64,000 nucleotides of DNA from Adiantum capillus-veneris (GCA_014529385.2 CM043959.1:11310809-11374808); one strand, 5' to 3'; positions 21,862 through 34,662 are shown, counted from the stretch's first letter. Notes: generated from the sequence alone by a model not told the origin. Translations and numbers: made by a program.

Positions 21862-22790
21862 TCAATCTACTCAAACATGAGCAAGAAAATACAATGGTGA
21901 ATCAAATATGTGATCAGTCCATCCCAAAAGTAGAGACATCGACCCAAAGATTCACCTTCCTACCCCTTTCATGAATCAGTCCAGTCCAAAAAAGAACTAA
22001 TGACCCATGATTGGAGCTCTAATCGAAATAGCAAGCAAATACAGCGGTGAATCAAACATGTGATCAGTCCATCCCAAAAGTAGAGATATCGACCCAAAGA
22101 TTCACCTTCCTACCTCCTTTCATGAATCAGTTCAGTCCAAAAAAGAACTAATGACCCATGATTGGAGCTCTAATCGGAATAGCAAGCAAATACAGTGGTG
22201 AATCAAACATGTGATCAGTCCATCCCAAAAGTAGAGATATCGACCCAAAGATTCACCTTCCTACCTCCTTTCATGAATCAGTCCAGTCCAAAAAAGAACT
22301 AATGACCCATGATTGGAGCTCTAATCGGAATAGCAAGCAAATACAGCGGTGAATCAAACATGTGATCAGTCCATCCCAAAAGTAGAGATATTGACCCAAA
22401 GATTCACCTTTCTACCTCCTTTCATGAATCAGTCCAGTCCAAAAAAGAACTAATGACCCATGATTGGAGCTCTAATCGAAAAAGCAAGCAAATACAACGG
22501 TGAATCAAACATGTGATCAGTCCATCCCAAAAGTAGAGATATCGACCCAAAGATTCACCTTTCTATCTCTTTTCAAGAATCAGTTCAGTCTAAAAAAGAA
22601 CTAATGACCCATGATAGAAGTTCTAATCAATTTAGCAAATATAACACTGAACCAAACATGAGATTAGTCCATCCCAAATGTAGAGATACCAACCCAAAGA
22701 TTCACCTTTCTACCTCCATTCAAGAATCAGTTCAGTCCAAAAAAGAACTAATGATCCATGATCAGAGTTACATTAAGTTTTAATTTTTTT
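21862..22790. repeat. Tandem array of a 151-bp unit (six copies)
   Basis: The word TGATCAGTCC recurs at 21911, 22061, 22212, 22363 and 22514, with a degenerate copy near 22662: spacing 150, 151, 151, 151 and about 148. Copies 2-4 are almost identical. The array lies between the right-hand TATA box and the transposase ATG, mirroring the left array but unrelated in sequence. Confidence 0.95.
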
Positions 22791-22890
22791 AAAAGACTAT
22801 TCATTTTTTTACCTTTAGTTTTTCTTCTAAATTTTAAAGGATGACCAAATTTAGAGGAAGAGGTGATGTGATGTGATGTCTATTACAGGG

Positions 22891-23030
22891 TTATATAGAG
22901 CCGCCAAATATGGAGGGGGTACATGACGGGTCCGGCGGGATTCTTGCTTGTCCCGCCGGGCCCGCCGGGTTTCATCATAAACCCGCCGGGCCTGCTGGGA
23001 TTGTTGGTTCTCCCGCCGGTTCTACATTTT
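22891..23030 (-). promoter_or_regulatory. Right subterminal GC-rich motifs and TATA box
   Basis: Perfect palindromes CCCGCCGGG at 22952-22960, 22961-22969 and 22982-22990, plus variants up to 23030. Moving inward on minus, CTCTATATAA (22900-22891) follows and faces the transposase gene. GGCGGCTCTATATAA here resembles CCGTGGCTATATAAAAG at the left end. Confidence 0.65.
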
Positions 23031-23113
23031 CTACCGGTTTTCGTAAGTCATGACATTAAATATGTTATTAACATGAAAAAAATAATGATAATAACAACAA
23101 TAATTAACATTTA

Positions 23114-23146
23114 ACAAAATGCGTCATCGCGTAATTAAAATCCCTG
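23114..23146 (-). repeat. Right terminal inverted repeat of the hAT-like element
   Basis: Reads CAGGGATTTTAATTACGCG on minus, matching the left end. Followed outside by CGTGCACC; CGTGCAC also occurs just outside the left end (14189-14195) but about 10 bases away from the terminus, so it is only a weak target-duplication candidate. Confidence 0.65.
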
Positions 23147-23306
23147 CGTGCACCTCTACACCGAGGTGTGTGGAGATCGGGCATGGCTAAAGAATGTGAG
23201 GTAGTTAAGTTACATTGTTATCTACCTTTGGTTTATCTCTAATAATAGTCAAGCCATGTGCACTCAATATTACTTGTTAATTTGTTTTGCAATCTTTAGA
23301 TTAATT

Positions 23307-26300
23307 ATGGACGATAAGATGGCATGCCCTTGTATGCTATGTAAGCATCAATTTTTTTGAAAACAAAAGATCTATGATCATCATATATGCAACAACTACC
23401 TTTTTCCCATAGAGAAGCTACAAGATCTGCATTATCAATCTCACGATCAAGTGAGAATAGGTCAAATCTTAGATGTCGATATCACTCCAATATCAACATG
23501 GACTCAACAGAGGAGGCAAATATCAAATGAGACACTACCGGTGGAGTCTATCCCATCAACCATAGATGCTACTTTTTAAGAAGTTGAGATGGAATAGATG
23601 TTGGATGTATTATTTGACATAGATCCCATCATTGAAAGACAAGGTAGAGAATACCCCAGGAGTTAAGGCAACACTACCTCTCAACCTCAATCATCTCGTT
23701 CACAACAATGGCATGAGAATGATGAAGAGGAAGGAGAGATAATGAAAAGTCTTGCCCGCATGCCGCTTTATAGCGGTGCCAAAATTTTTGTTCTTCATAC
23801 ATCTTTGGCAATGCTTAACCCGTCCGACACAAGTGTTACACAGCTTTTTAGATAAATATATATATGTCTACTAATTTACCCCAAAGCCAAAGTTCTTGTT
23901 TAAATTGTTTAAATGGTTTTGATAGATTACTAAACAAGCAAATTTTGTTAGAAGGCGATCACATGTCCCCTACCCAGATCTGCCGCCAAACATTAACTGG
24001 TTACGAACTTGGGGATGGATTATAATAAAATACATGCATGTCCTAATGATTATGTACTATTTTGACATGAGTACAAGTTATTTGGACCAATGTCCCAAAT
24101 GCGGATCAAATAGGTATAGAGAGGACACACAAGGGAAATTTGTCCCTGCAAAGATTCTATGACACTTTTCAATCATTCCAAGGATAAAGAGTATGTTCAG
24201 GTGCAAGTCTATAGCAACTTTGATGACATGGCATCAAAACACTAGATCCACAGATGATGTGATGCGGGTTCCTATTGATTCTCTTGTGTAGAAGCACATA
24301 GAGAAATGATGGCCTACGTTTAAAGAAGAACCTTGTTGTGTCCGTTTTGGTTTGAAAATGGACGAAGTAAACCCATTTGGAATTCGGAGTTCCTCATGGA
24401 GCATATGGCCTACTTGCTTGGTGAACTATAATCTTCCACCATCATTGGCTATCAAGAAGGGCCATCTGCTATTGTCACTGATTGTTCCAAGGAAGTACAA
24501 GGTAAATAACATGGATGTTTATCTGACACCACTTATAGAAGAGCTTCAAATCTTGTGGTACAAGGTAAAAAACATGGATGTTTATCTGACACCACTTATA
24601 GAAGAGCTTCAAATCTTGTGGACAGGTATTGATGTGGTTGGCATGTCCTAACCGATCAGTTGGTTGACGACACGCCTATGTGCAAGGAATCCTCATGTGG
24701 ACCATGCAAGATTGACCAGGCTTTGGTGAATATTCAAGTAAGTACTTTGAAACCCATATCTATTTGCATTCTATAGGTGGTGCTTGTTCAATGCTTGATC
24801 TCCTTTTTGTTCTTTCTTTTGGTTTAAAGGTTTGAGCTACTTGAACAACCATGCATGTCCGCTATGTGGTCCTTGAGTTGGCTTCCATCACCTTGACTTT
24901 TTGGGAAAGATAGTGTGCAAGGAGCATGGATGACTTTTTCCTGAAGTTCATGAGCTTAGTGGACCAAATATATGCAAACACAACATGCATCCATTGAAGG
25001 TGAGTGGCTGGAAGAACATGTGGCAAGAATCAGGAGGTTTATTACACCTAGGATGAAAAGACTCTCTATTTTTCATGACCTTCCATATTGAAGTGTCTTT
25101 CTTATCAATGTTTGGTTGACCCAATGCATATCTCAAAAAATGTGGGGGAGATCATGTTGAAGACCATTATTGGAAAAAGGGATAGCAAGGCACAAAGAGA
25201 TGACCTGCAAGCCATGGGATTAATGCCAGAGATGTGACCTCAATGTAAGACCATTGAAATTGCGCTATTCCAAAAGCTCCATGGGTTTTGAGAAAGGCAG
25301 AGGAGCAACAAGTAAAGAAATTCATATCTACATTCAAAACTCTTACTAGGAGTATGCGATGCTTTAAAAAACCTTTTACTAATGATGACAAACTAAGTGG
25401 TATTAAGTCTCACGATTGGCATAAAGTTTTACAATTTATCCTACTAATCACTATCAAAGACTGCCTGACAAATGACATAAGAAACACAATTTACAAGATT
25501 AGTGAGTTAGTGCATTGGATCTCATCAAAAGAGATAGGAGAGACAACATAGATGTAGCTCTCTTAAATGCTATAGAGGTAGTGTGTATGGTGGAGAAGTA
25601 TTTTCCAACCAACATTCTTACTATCCAAATGCATTTACTTGTGCATGTGGTTGATGAAGTTGCAGTAGCTGGAATGGTCCATTACGGATGGATGTTCTTC
25701 TTGGAGAGATTTTTGAAGACGTTAAAAGGGTTTTGTTTGTCAAGGGGCTTGCCTTGAGGGTAGCATAGCCGAAGGATGGCTTATGCAGGAGTCTTTGTTT
25801 TTATCAGTGAGCTCTTGGGTTCAATTGACCCAGGGATTCCCCGATTGTCGATTTCTGAGACAAACACCAAGGTGACTAGGGAGGAGCCATAGGGATAGAG
25901 CATTATGAGAAGATGGATGTCAAAATGCATGAAAAGGTTATGAGATTTTGTCTTCTCAACTCAGAAGTCATGCAAAAGTATGAAGTGGTAAAGTAACAAC
26001 GTTTCACTGATCAGATGCGATTCAAGCGCAATCGTATCACTAGAAATCTTCCCTTTCCATATCACCTTCAATATATTTTCTACTAGACACGGGCTCGATG
26101 CAACAATATTGGAGGTAAAGCAAAATGGAGTATTGATCACTGAAGAGAAAGAGGAGATGTTAAGGGAATGCAATTGGCATGTATGTATTCTACCTACTTT
26201 TTTTATTTAACCACATAAATATATATGCAATGTGAGTATGAAATTGTTTTATGTGCCACTAGTATCACAAATACGGAGATTTGTGGTCACATAGCCAACA

Positions 26301-26990
26301 CTTCAGAGTGCAATAGATAAACGAACGAAGGGTCACTTTTGACATTGGTGTCAGGGCAATCTTTGTTCAAGAAAGTCGGAGTAGTGCCAAGGATGACAAT
26401 ACACAGACTGGTCAACTTGAATACTTTGGCTATATCCAAGACATCAAAGTTTGATATTTTCATTTTTGATGTGAAGTTGTTCAAGGTTATTACTAGTGGT
26501 CCACAGGCAGCTGTGTGTAAAGATAGGAGTCGACTAATTCAAGTCAACTCTAGGCATGTGTGGACAGATGTTTGGGATATGTTTGTTCTTTTGCAGCATT
26601 GTGCTCAGGTTGTGTTTATCATAGATCCAATGTGAAAGAAAAAAGATGAAGAAGGTTTGAGTAAACCAAGTTGGCTCTTTTTCATCCAAGTTTCTCCTTA
26701 GAGTAGACGAGTCTACGAAGGATTGGAGGTTGAGAACAAAGAGACACCTAAGCTTCGTGCATAGATTGCTGATGATTGTGATGAAGATCCTGAGGTTGAA
26801 GTCGGTGCTCTTCTCAAGCCGATTCCTGAACCTAAAGATAAGCGATCAGATACTAAGATAGATGTAGAGATGGATGGATCCATGGAGTTTGATTACATAG
26901 ATGCAAAAGTTCACGTAGAGATAGATGTCTTTGGTGCATTAGATCTCATAGAAGATGAGATTTTGACTAGTGATTGTGGTTAAGAACTCT
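23307..26990 (+). pseudogene. CACTA (En/Spm) TNP2-type transposase, decayed
   Basis: Pieces of a plant TNP2 transposase appear in order. ATG 23307 opens DDKMACPCMLCKHQ, the N-terminal associated domain. PLYSGAKIFVL is near 23760. KIHACPND is at about 24030 in a shifted frame. The core is at 24352-24651 (FGLKMDEVNPFGIRSSSW, NYNLPPSLAIKKGHLLL, DVYLTPLIEELQILW). MHISKNVGEIML is near 25120. At 25288-25757 lie SHDWHKVLQFILL and FPTNILTIQMHLLVHVVDE, then GSIAEGW; DUF4216-like HCAQVVFIIDPM is at about 26600. Many stops and frameshifts make it a pseudogene. A 63-bp in-frame tandem duplication lies in the core (24495-24620). Terminal CACTA motifs were not found. Confidence 0.85.
24495..24620 (+). repeat. 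63-bp in-frame tandem duplication in TNP2
   Basis: Two adjacent copies (24495-24557 and 24558-24620) of the segment encoding VNNMDVYLTPLIEELQILW differ by a single base. Because 63 is a multiple of three the frame survives. Confidence 0.95.
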
Positions 26991-28060
26991 CTTGTAATGT
27001 CTACTTTTGATTAATGGATTTTAATTAGTGTTAACAGTGAATTCCTAGTGATTTTTGGTTTATTTGTGTAGCTTGAGATGTTTCTTTGTGGTTAAGTGGA
27101 CTAACGTATTGCATATATCAAATTAGTTTTTGCAGCCATAGCAGATGACGAGGAGCCATACTCTCCAAGTTTTACTCCAACTGGCATGTCATCAAAGCAG
27201 ATGCGTTCTTTCTTCTCACAATTTTCCTAGAGCAATGTACGTACAAACATCAATTTTGAATAGCAAGCCCTTCTAGACCATCTACAGCTGCTCCGATCTC
27301 TTAGACTAGCATTCCAGTCATAATGACTGGTGGCATCGCACCTCAGACCAGCATCCCAGTTACATCGATGATTGGTCGATCTACACTGAAGACTGTGCTT
27401 ACTCGTTCCTCTTTAAGACGACGTAGATCTCATCGTTTAGGTGGTGATGATGGCTATTGTGGTAGTGGAGGTACTGATGCATCTACACCTCTAAGAGAGA
27501 GTCTACCTCTCTCTTCAATGGTAGTACACCCAGGTACACCATGGGAATCTCATGAGCTTGATCCTAGTAAGGTGTACAAGACCAGGGATGGGGCACCAAT
27601 TATGGATAGCGCCAAAAAGGCAATGTGTCAGAGGGTTCACTAGCTTTGTATAGTGTAGTTTGGGCACTCTGTGATGGAGCATTGGGTGCTTAGGATGCAG
27701 AGATACAAAAATATATTATTGATGTCATTCATAGAGAGTACATGCCAGCAGACTATTGACTGGATCATAGACGTGGCTATTGCAACGACGTCACGTAATC
27801 GATCTCAAGCATGAGACAAATACAAAGCCATATCAGACTCTTTGACATGAGTTTGTAAGTGTCATACACTATTTAAATAGCGTATAGACATATGTTTTTC
27901 TAATGTTTATCTTATGGTTAAGTTTTTATATTAGAGGAGCTTGTCATGAAGCGTCCTCCGACGAATAGAGGGAGGAATATGGATTCAAGCATGGACTATG
28001 AGATCTTCTTATGCAGCTTCAAGATGAGGGAGAGACATCGGCTAGGAGGCCTTACCTTGA
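26991..28060 (+). other. Possible second ORF region of the CACTA element
   Basis: Plus-strand frames around 27140-27240 and 27323-27643 (Ser/Thr/Arg-rich, 106 residues) lie where CACTA elements carry their second gene. I cannot identify a domain. Interrupted by stops; function not assigned. Confidence 0.3.
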
Positions 28061-28129
28061 TCGATATGGTCAATATATATATATATTTATTTATTTATTT
28101 GTACATGTTGATGTATAGCTACTTATGTT

Positions 28130-28610
28130 TTGGTTCATATATACTTTTAGATGGTAGCTGTTATGTTTATGGTTATGTTTGTTTTGGTTATGGTTATGTT
28201 TAAGCTTATGGTTATGGTTTCAAAATTCAATTATGGTTATATTGTGCAATTTATACGATGGTTATGGTTATGGTTTTAGAATTTAATTATGACTATGGTT
28301 TCAAAATTTGGTTATGGTTATGGTTTGAGATTATGGTTATGGTTATGGTTATGGTTTCAAAATTCAATTATGGTTATGTTTTGCGATTTACATGATGGTT
28401 ATAGTTATGGTTTCAGAATTCGGTTAGAAATATGGTTTGAGGTTATGGTTATGGTTTCAAAATTCAATTTTGGTTATGTTTTGCAATTTACACAATGGTT
28501 ATGGTTATGGTTTCAGCATTCGGTTATGGTTATAGTTTGAGGTATGGTTATGGTTATGCTTAAGGTTATGGTTTCAAAATTCGGTTTTGCGTTGATTTAC
28601 ACAATGATAA
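28130..28610. repeat. Degenerate (GGTTAT)n array
   Basis: GGTTAT hexamers interspersed with a TTTCAAAATTC-type spacer, with a higher-order period of roughly 70-130 bp. Not the plant telomere repeat (TTTAGGG). Confidence 0.9.
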
Positions 28611-28799
28611 TGGTTTGTGAGTGTTATATTTTGTGGATCTCATCATGGTCATTATGTACTCACACATCTGTGGAATTTTCAGGCAAAACAAAGCTGGAGT
28701 GTGGTTGCTTTTGCACTCTCTTCTTTGAGCAGAGAGGGCTAGTTTTTATGCTGCAGTATATGTAGCACCAGATGCCAGCCTTCTCTGCTAATTTTTTTA

Positions 28800-28960
28800 A
28801 CAAGTTTTGGCATTGATATGAGCGTCCAAATAGGCGTTGGTATGCGTGTCGATATGCACTTTTATATTCCATCATGTATACCGACACCAATTATACCAAC
28901 GCGTTTGTACCGACGGTTATATCAAGGCACAAGATTTTTATAACTAGTTTATTTTCATCC
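28800..28960. repeat. Possible CACTA subterminal region
   Basis: Repeated words ACCGACACC, ACCAACGCG and ACCGACGGT within 28880-28920 resemble subterminal repeats of plant CACTA elements. The expected terminal CACTA is absent, so this is tentative. Confidence 0.3.
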
Positions 28961-29360
28961 GGTACGATTGTCAGTATCCGTGCGACGTGCTGTATAGTAA
29001 GTACATCCAACATAATGTTTCACACCACTATACATTAGCCATGGAAATTCAGTACCAACCAAGCTTTCGACAACACCAAAATGGAAGATTTGTAGAAACC
29101 CAAACCTTAGGGTTCTTGCATGTGAACACACTCTAACTTTGAAGGGAGGGAAAAATGTGCCCAAGATAGTAATCCAATTGACTATACATGCTCAATTCAA
29201 ACAAGTATATAGAGTTCTAAACCACTTGAACTTCCACAAAATCATCAAAATTGGAGCACCAACACACGAGGGAGCTCAGAAACCCTTATCCTCAAACTCT
29301 TCCTCTGCTACTCATGCTTGCTACCCATAGATCCTTAGCCACAACCAGACTTTGATACCA

Positions 29361-29711
29361 TGTACAAAGATAGAAAAGGAGTGAGCTTGAGCTCTTGCAA
29401 GCATACATGCACACGGCCAAGAGAGCAAACAATGAAGGTGGAGGTTGAAAGTTATTTCTTCTTCTTCTTGATTGACTACTCAAAATTATGATATGGTTTA
29501 CATAACATAAAAAGGTATACACACAATGCATAACGATCAACGTGGAATCACTAGTGAGCAAGATGGCAAGATAAGGGGCTAGGTATCTTGCTAGATGGAC
29601 CAATTCAGTAAAGTCCAATTATAGTACCTTGTTTTTTCTATCTCATGCTAGTGTAAAATGTCGGCGAAAAGTCACCCACGCATACCATGTGTTGAGCTTG
29701 ATATCTCAGAT
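29361..29711 (-). repeat. Copia LTR, minus orientation, with primer site
   Basis: On minus the segment begins near TGAGATATCAAGC and ends TTTGTACA, followed directly by TGGTATCAAAGTC (29360-29348), a Met-tRNA-like primer site. It aligns with 30077-30453 in inverted orientation (shared TATCAAGCT start, a GAAGAAGAAG tract, then CTTTCAACCTCCA, ATGTGTGTATGTGCTTGCAAG-like words). Confidence 0.75.
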
Positions 29712-30076
29712 GGTTATTATATAAAGTATAGAATTGAAGTATAGGGTGGGTAGAGTAGCAGCGTGTGTGGTAGCATGATTGCAAATGCTGCCTAGAGATT
29801 GGGGGATACAGATTCAAAGGTTAGTTGTTGCTAGCCCACTGTGACAACCTCAACAACATACAATGGGCACGGAACACAATGCTCTATGCAAAGATGAAGA
29901 AGATTGAGGTCCGCTACCACTTCCTCAAAGACATGGACTTGGCTAGCAATATCAACATGAGGTACGCAAGGAAAGACGATAAAATTGCAGATATCCTCAC
30001 AAAGGCACTAGGAGTAGAGAAGCTCAAGTAGTTTGGATGCTTGGAGTATTAGAGATGGTCTTGAACATAGGAGAAG
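29712..30076 (+). pseudogene. Copia RNase H end and polypurine tract
   Basis: The 68-residue frame at 29825-30031 matches the end of copia RNase H: IQWARNTMLYAKMKKIEVRY, then HFLKDMD, and KIADILTKALGVEKLK. Purine-rich AGGAGAAG (30069-30076) precedes the LTR at 30077. The rest of pol is absent; upstream lies an LTR in the opposite orientation. Confidence 0.85.
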
Positions 30077-30453
30077 TGTTGAGATATCAAGCTTAAACCT
30101 GGTTTTCCTAGATGACTTCTCACTACATGTATCACATGCATGAGAATGTGGGCACAAAGATCATTGTCAATGGTACTATACCTAGACATCACTAGCATGG
30201 TTTACCTGCCAAGAGTGATAGCCCTTATGTTACCACCTCACTTATAGCAATTTCACATTAATCGTTGTGCATACTCACTTCATTATGTTTTTTCTTTACT
30301 AATGTTTTTGTAGACCATCCTATCATTTTATGTGTTGAAGAAGAAGAAGAGGCAACTTTCAACCTCCATCTTCATTGTGTGCTATGTTTGTTATGTGTGT
30401 ATGTGCTTGCAAGATCTAGACCTCTATCCTTACCTATCTCTTTATCCTCAAGA
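30077..30453 (+). repeat. Copia 3' LTR, plus orientation
   Basis: Starts TGTTGAGATATC after the polypurine tract and aligns with the inverted LTR at 29361-29711. The end near TCCTCA (30453) is approximate. Confidence 0.7.
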
Positions 30454-32457
30454 TTTGGGAAACTAAGAACATCATCATCATTTAACTTTTGTAAAACAAA
30501 TGCCATTTATTTCCTTATTATTTTATGGACTAATTAGAGTCTCCAAAGTGCCATAATCATTAGCATGTACCAAAAGGATAGGTATGTCCTCTAGATGTAT
30601 GTACTTAGATGCATCCTCTTGGGCAGTATAGGCAATGGGGTGAAGCATATAACTAGGTAGCACTGCAAACATGTTGGCCCTTATATTGTTGTTATTCCTC
30701 TAGTTATTGCCATGTACTCAACCTAGAGACTTCTTAGGAAAGAGTACTTTGCATATAGTCCTTTAAGATAAACATTTGGGATGGGTAATGTTTGTTCATT
30801 TGCAAGGTCTTGACAATTCCTCCTCTTGATTTAACAAAGAAAAGTCATTGATAAGATGACCCTGCCTAAAGGAATGAAAGCAAGCATTAGAAAAGTTATT
30901 GTAGATGATTTTCTAATGGTGTAATAAATTTCCTAAAGGGTCCTTTAGGTCAACAACCTCCTTGTGTTTAGTTTATAAGTCAACATCCACAAGTACATGA
31001 GGATACCATGTGTCATTGATTTTATCGGTTGATTTTTTCCACCAAGACTCTACTTGGTTGGGAAACAACCTCCTTAATCCAAGGATAATACTCCAAGAGA
31101 GATTTCCGAAGTCAATCCATACTAGGACTTTAGGGGGTTAAACTTTCCATCTTTTAAGTTTTTGAATATTAGACACATTTTCTCTAGGTGAACCTCCTTA
31201 TGTTTAGCTTTCATATGATCCTGCATCAGCAATCTTTTAGCCTCAATGTGACTTTGTTAAGTCTTGCAGTTCAACATGGTGAAGGAGAGTAGGAGGTTTT
31301 TTGATGTCTAGGATGTTCCATACATACTTTGGAACATAAAAAGCATACTACGGATATGGATAAAATGGAAAAGTCTCCCATTTTTGCTTTGGACTTGAAG
31401 CAATACCCAACTAAGAAGGGGCATGCACATGGTGCTAACGAAGAAGAGAGGTAATAAGAGAGAGACCATTGACATTTAACCTCGAACATCTAATTTAGGC
31501 CATCTATGTGGACCTTGAGTAATGCCCATTAGTATATTCTTTGAATTATCAAAATTTCCTTCTAAGGTTGCAATTTATATTCATGGTGGTTGTAGAATTA
31601 GAGCTTTGCATTAGCAGGTTCAAAGAATTTTATAATGCTTTGTTTGATCTGTTGAAGCATGACTGAAAAACCATTAGAAAGATGCGAAGTGTGTTCACAT
31701 TGATTATGAGGGATCCACGGGAGCTACCGCGGTTCAAGTGAGATCTCGATGTGGTCTTACGAATGGAGAATTAAGACCTCAACACATGCAAATACCTCAT
31801 CAACAACATGCTAATCACATACTTCTTGAGAACTAATGATCCATGTGCACGCCCCAATATGCATCCCAATGTCAATTATATCCTTCTGACTTACCTTAAG
31901 CTCTTCACATCATCAAGTTTTGGTCACAAGGGGCAACATTAGTGAACATTACCCAGATTTGAAACATAAATTCAGGAGGCTTACACATAATGACACTATA
32001 GATAACAAACAATGTACTTCAAAGAATCATAAATCTTGGAGAAACACAACTTCCTAAGGCTGATGGATTACTCTACCTTACAATAACAATCACAAGACAT
32101 CCTACAGTTTTTGCTTATGAGGAAAGATAGCAAGCCCTTTTCAACCTAACATGATGTCTTTTGTTCTTTAAGGGCCTTACTATGCCAACAACATAGCATC
32201 AATAAAATTTAGCGTGAAATAACAAAAACTCATGATAATTCTCCAAGAAAGATGTATCCTATCATCTCTCATACAAAGACAACACAATCTATGACACAAA
32301 TAATTTTGTCATTATGATGTTAAATTTGTCAATGCATATATATGTGGATGACATGAGCTGTTATTCTTGAATCAAGGTGATTGAGGTCCTAACTTTGTAT
32401 GTATATGAATCATCCAGCTGGACCTTTGCAAGTCCATCAAGAAAAATGAGGATGACT
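30454..32457. other. Intergenic sequence downstream of the O-methyltransferase gene
   Basis: No convincing gene. On minus, around 31140-30970, a short stretch (VLVWIDFGNLSW ... PHVLVDVDL) vaguely recalls the DUF4283 domain of LINE ORF1, but it is too short to call. The last ~100 bases would be the 3' untranslated region of the gene ending at 32458. Confidence 0.5.
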
Positions 32458-33827
<1,370 letters not shown>

Positions 33828-34035
33828 GCTTGCTGCTGAAGAGGGTGAGTTGAGATCAATGCAGGCACGGGCAAAGCAGCTCGACAATGCAACTACGGGG
33901 AAAGTGAGTCCAAGGATTAAGGGCACTAGGCCTGGAGTGGGAGTGGTGGTGGCCAAAGTTGTGTTGAAGGCGTGTAGACACAGGCCCGCGCACAATAGGT
34001 CAGCTACCACGCAGCAAGCTCTACTAGTTACAATA

Positions 34036-34043
34036 TATTTATA
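34036..34043 (-). promoter_or_regulatory. Candidate TATA box of CCoAOMT
   Basis: TATAAATA on minus, about 210 bases upstream of the ATG, giving a plausible 5' leader of roughly 180 bases. Upstream lie a (CT)n tract (34190-34220) and a (GT)n tract (34264-34279). Confidence 0.5.
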
Positions 34044-34390
34044 GAAAGCGATGCGGTTGCTATGATGATCCCCAGCACCACCATCACCTTCACCTTCCCT
34101 TTCTTTCTACCTTGCCAAACACAAAAGAAAAGAGTGCAGCAAGTGCGGGCAGGCGCACCCACCTTGTAGGACCCTCCCCCGCCCCGCCCCGCTCTCTCTC
34201 TCTCTCTCTCTTTCTCTCTCGCCTTGCCACCAATTTACCGACTGACCTTTTATCTGCTCACCTTGTGTGTGTGTGTGTTTTGGTTGGTGGATAGAAACTG
34301 AGAGAGGGGGCAGTTCCGCTTTCATCCAATGGGTCTCTCTCTCACACACAAGCATATTGCCTAGGTCTTACATATTTTGAAGCCATCTTA

Positions 34391-34662
34391 GGCTGGGTTC
34401 AGACTGAATCGGTAGAAGAAACAAGGTTTCTTAAATGTGCCGTCGCCTAGTGTGAACAGTGTGGAGGAGGAAAAGTGAAAAAGCGAAGGGGGCTGAGAGA
34501 GGCCATCAACTCTTCCGACGGGGGGGGGGGGGGGGGGGGGGGGTTCGGAAGAAAAATGGAGGGCCCCGCGGAAGAGTGCCTCAACTCCAGCCAATTAAAT
34601 TTTGCCATGGAGGAAGAACGCCCCTTTGCTTTTTTCTTCCGTCGCCTAGTCTGAACCCATCC
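34391..34662. mobile_element. Harbinger/Tourist-type MITE upstream of CCoAOMT
   Basis: Terminal inverted repeats GGCTGGGTTCAGACT (left) and its near-complement AGTCTGAACCCATCC (right), flanked on both sides by TTA (34388-34390, 34663-34665). TTA duplication and GG-starting ends are the PIF/Harbinger signature. Length 272 bp. Inside are a second copy of the right-end motif (CCGTCGCCTAGTGTGAAC, near 34440) and a 24-base G run (34520-34543). It lies about 560 bp upstream of the CCoAOMT start codon. Confidence 0.8.

Larger units (their letters stand above)
14206..23146. mobile_element. Composite hAT-like DNA transposon carrying kinase and RING-H2 genes
   Basis: Ends are imperfect terminal inverted repeats starting CAGGGATTT, aligned over about 30 bases. 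The span is about 8.9 kb. Contents from left to right: GC-rich motifs and TATA box, 175-bp dimeric tandem array, protein kinase gene (+), short-repeat spacer, coiled-coil RING-H2 gene (+), transposase gene (-), 151-bp tandem array, TATA box (-), GC-rich motifs. hAT family membership comes from the transposase (DUF659-like and C-terminal dimerisation motifs). A clean 8-bp target duplication is not visible. Just outside both ends lies a further perfect 10-base inverted pair, CCCGATCTCC (14180-14189) and GGAGATCGGG (23172-23181), so the true ends may be further out. Autonomous hAT elements are usually a few kb with one gene, so this one is large and unusual. Confidence 0.75.

Noticed and set aside
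14590..22790. CRISPR-like arrays
   Set aside because: Repeats are 87-175 or 151 bp with no unique spacers, in a plant nuclear context; these are ordinary tandem repeats.
28130..28610. Interstitial telomere repeat
   Set aside because: The unit is GGTTAT, not TTTAGGG, and it is degenerate with spacers.
30970..31140. Possible LINE ORF1 (DUF4283-like) fragment on minus
   Set aside because: Only about 50 residues with a vague resemblance; no zinc knuckle or endonuclease nearby.
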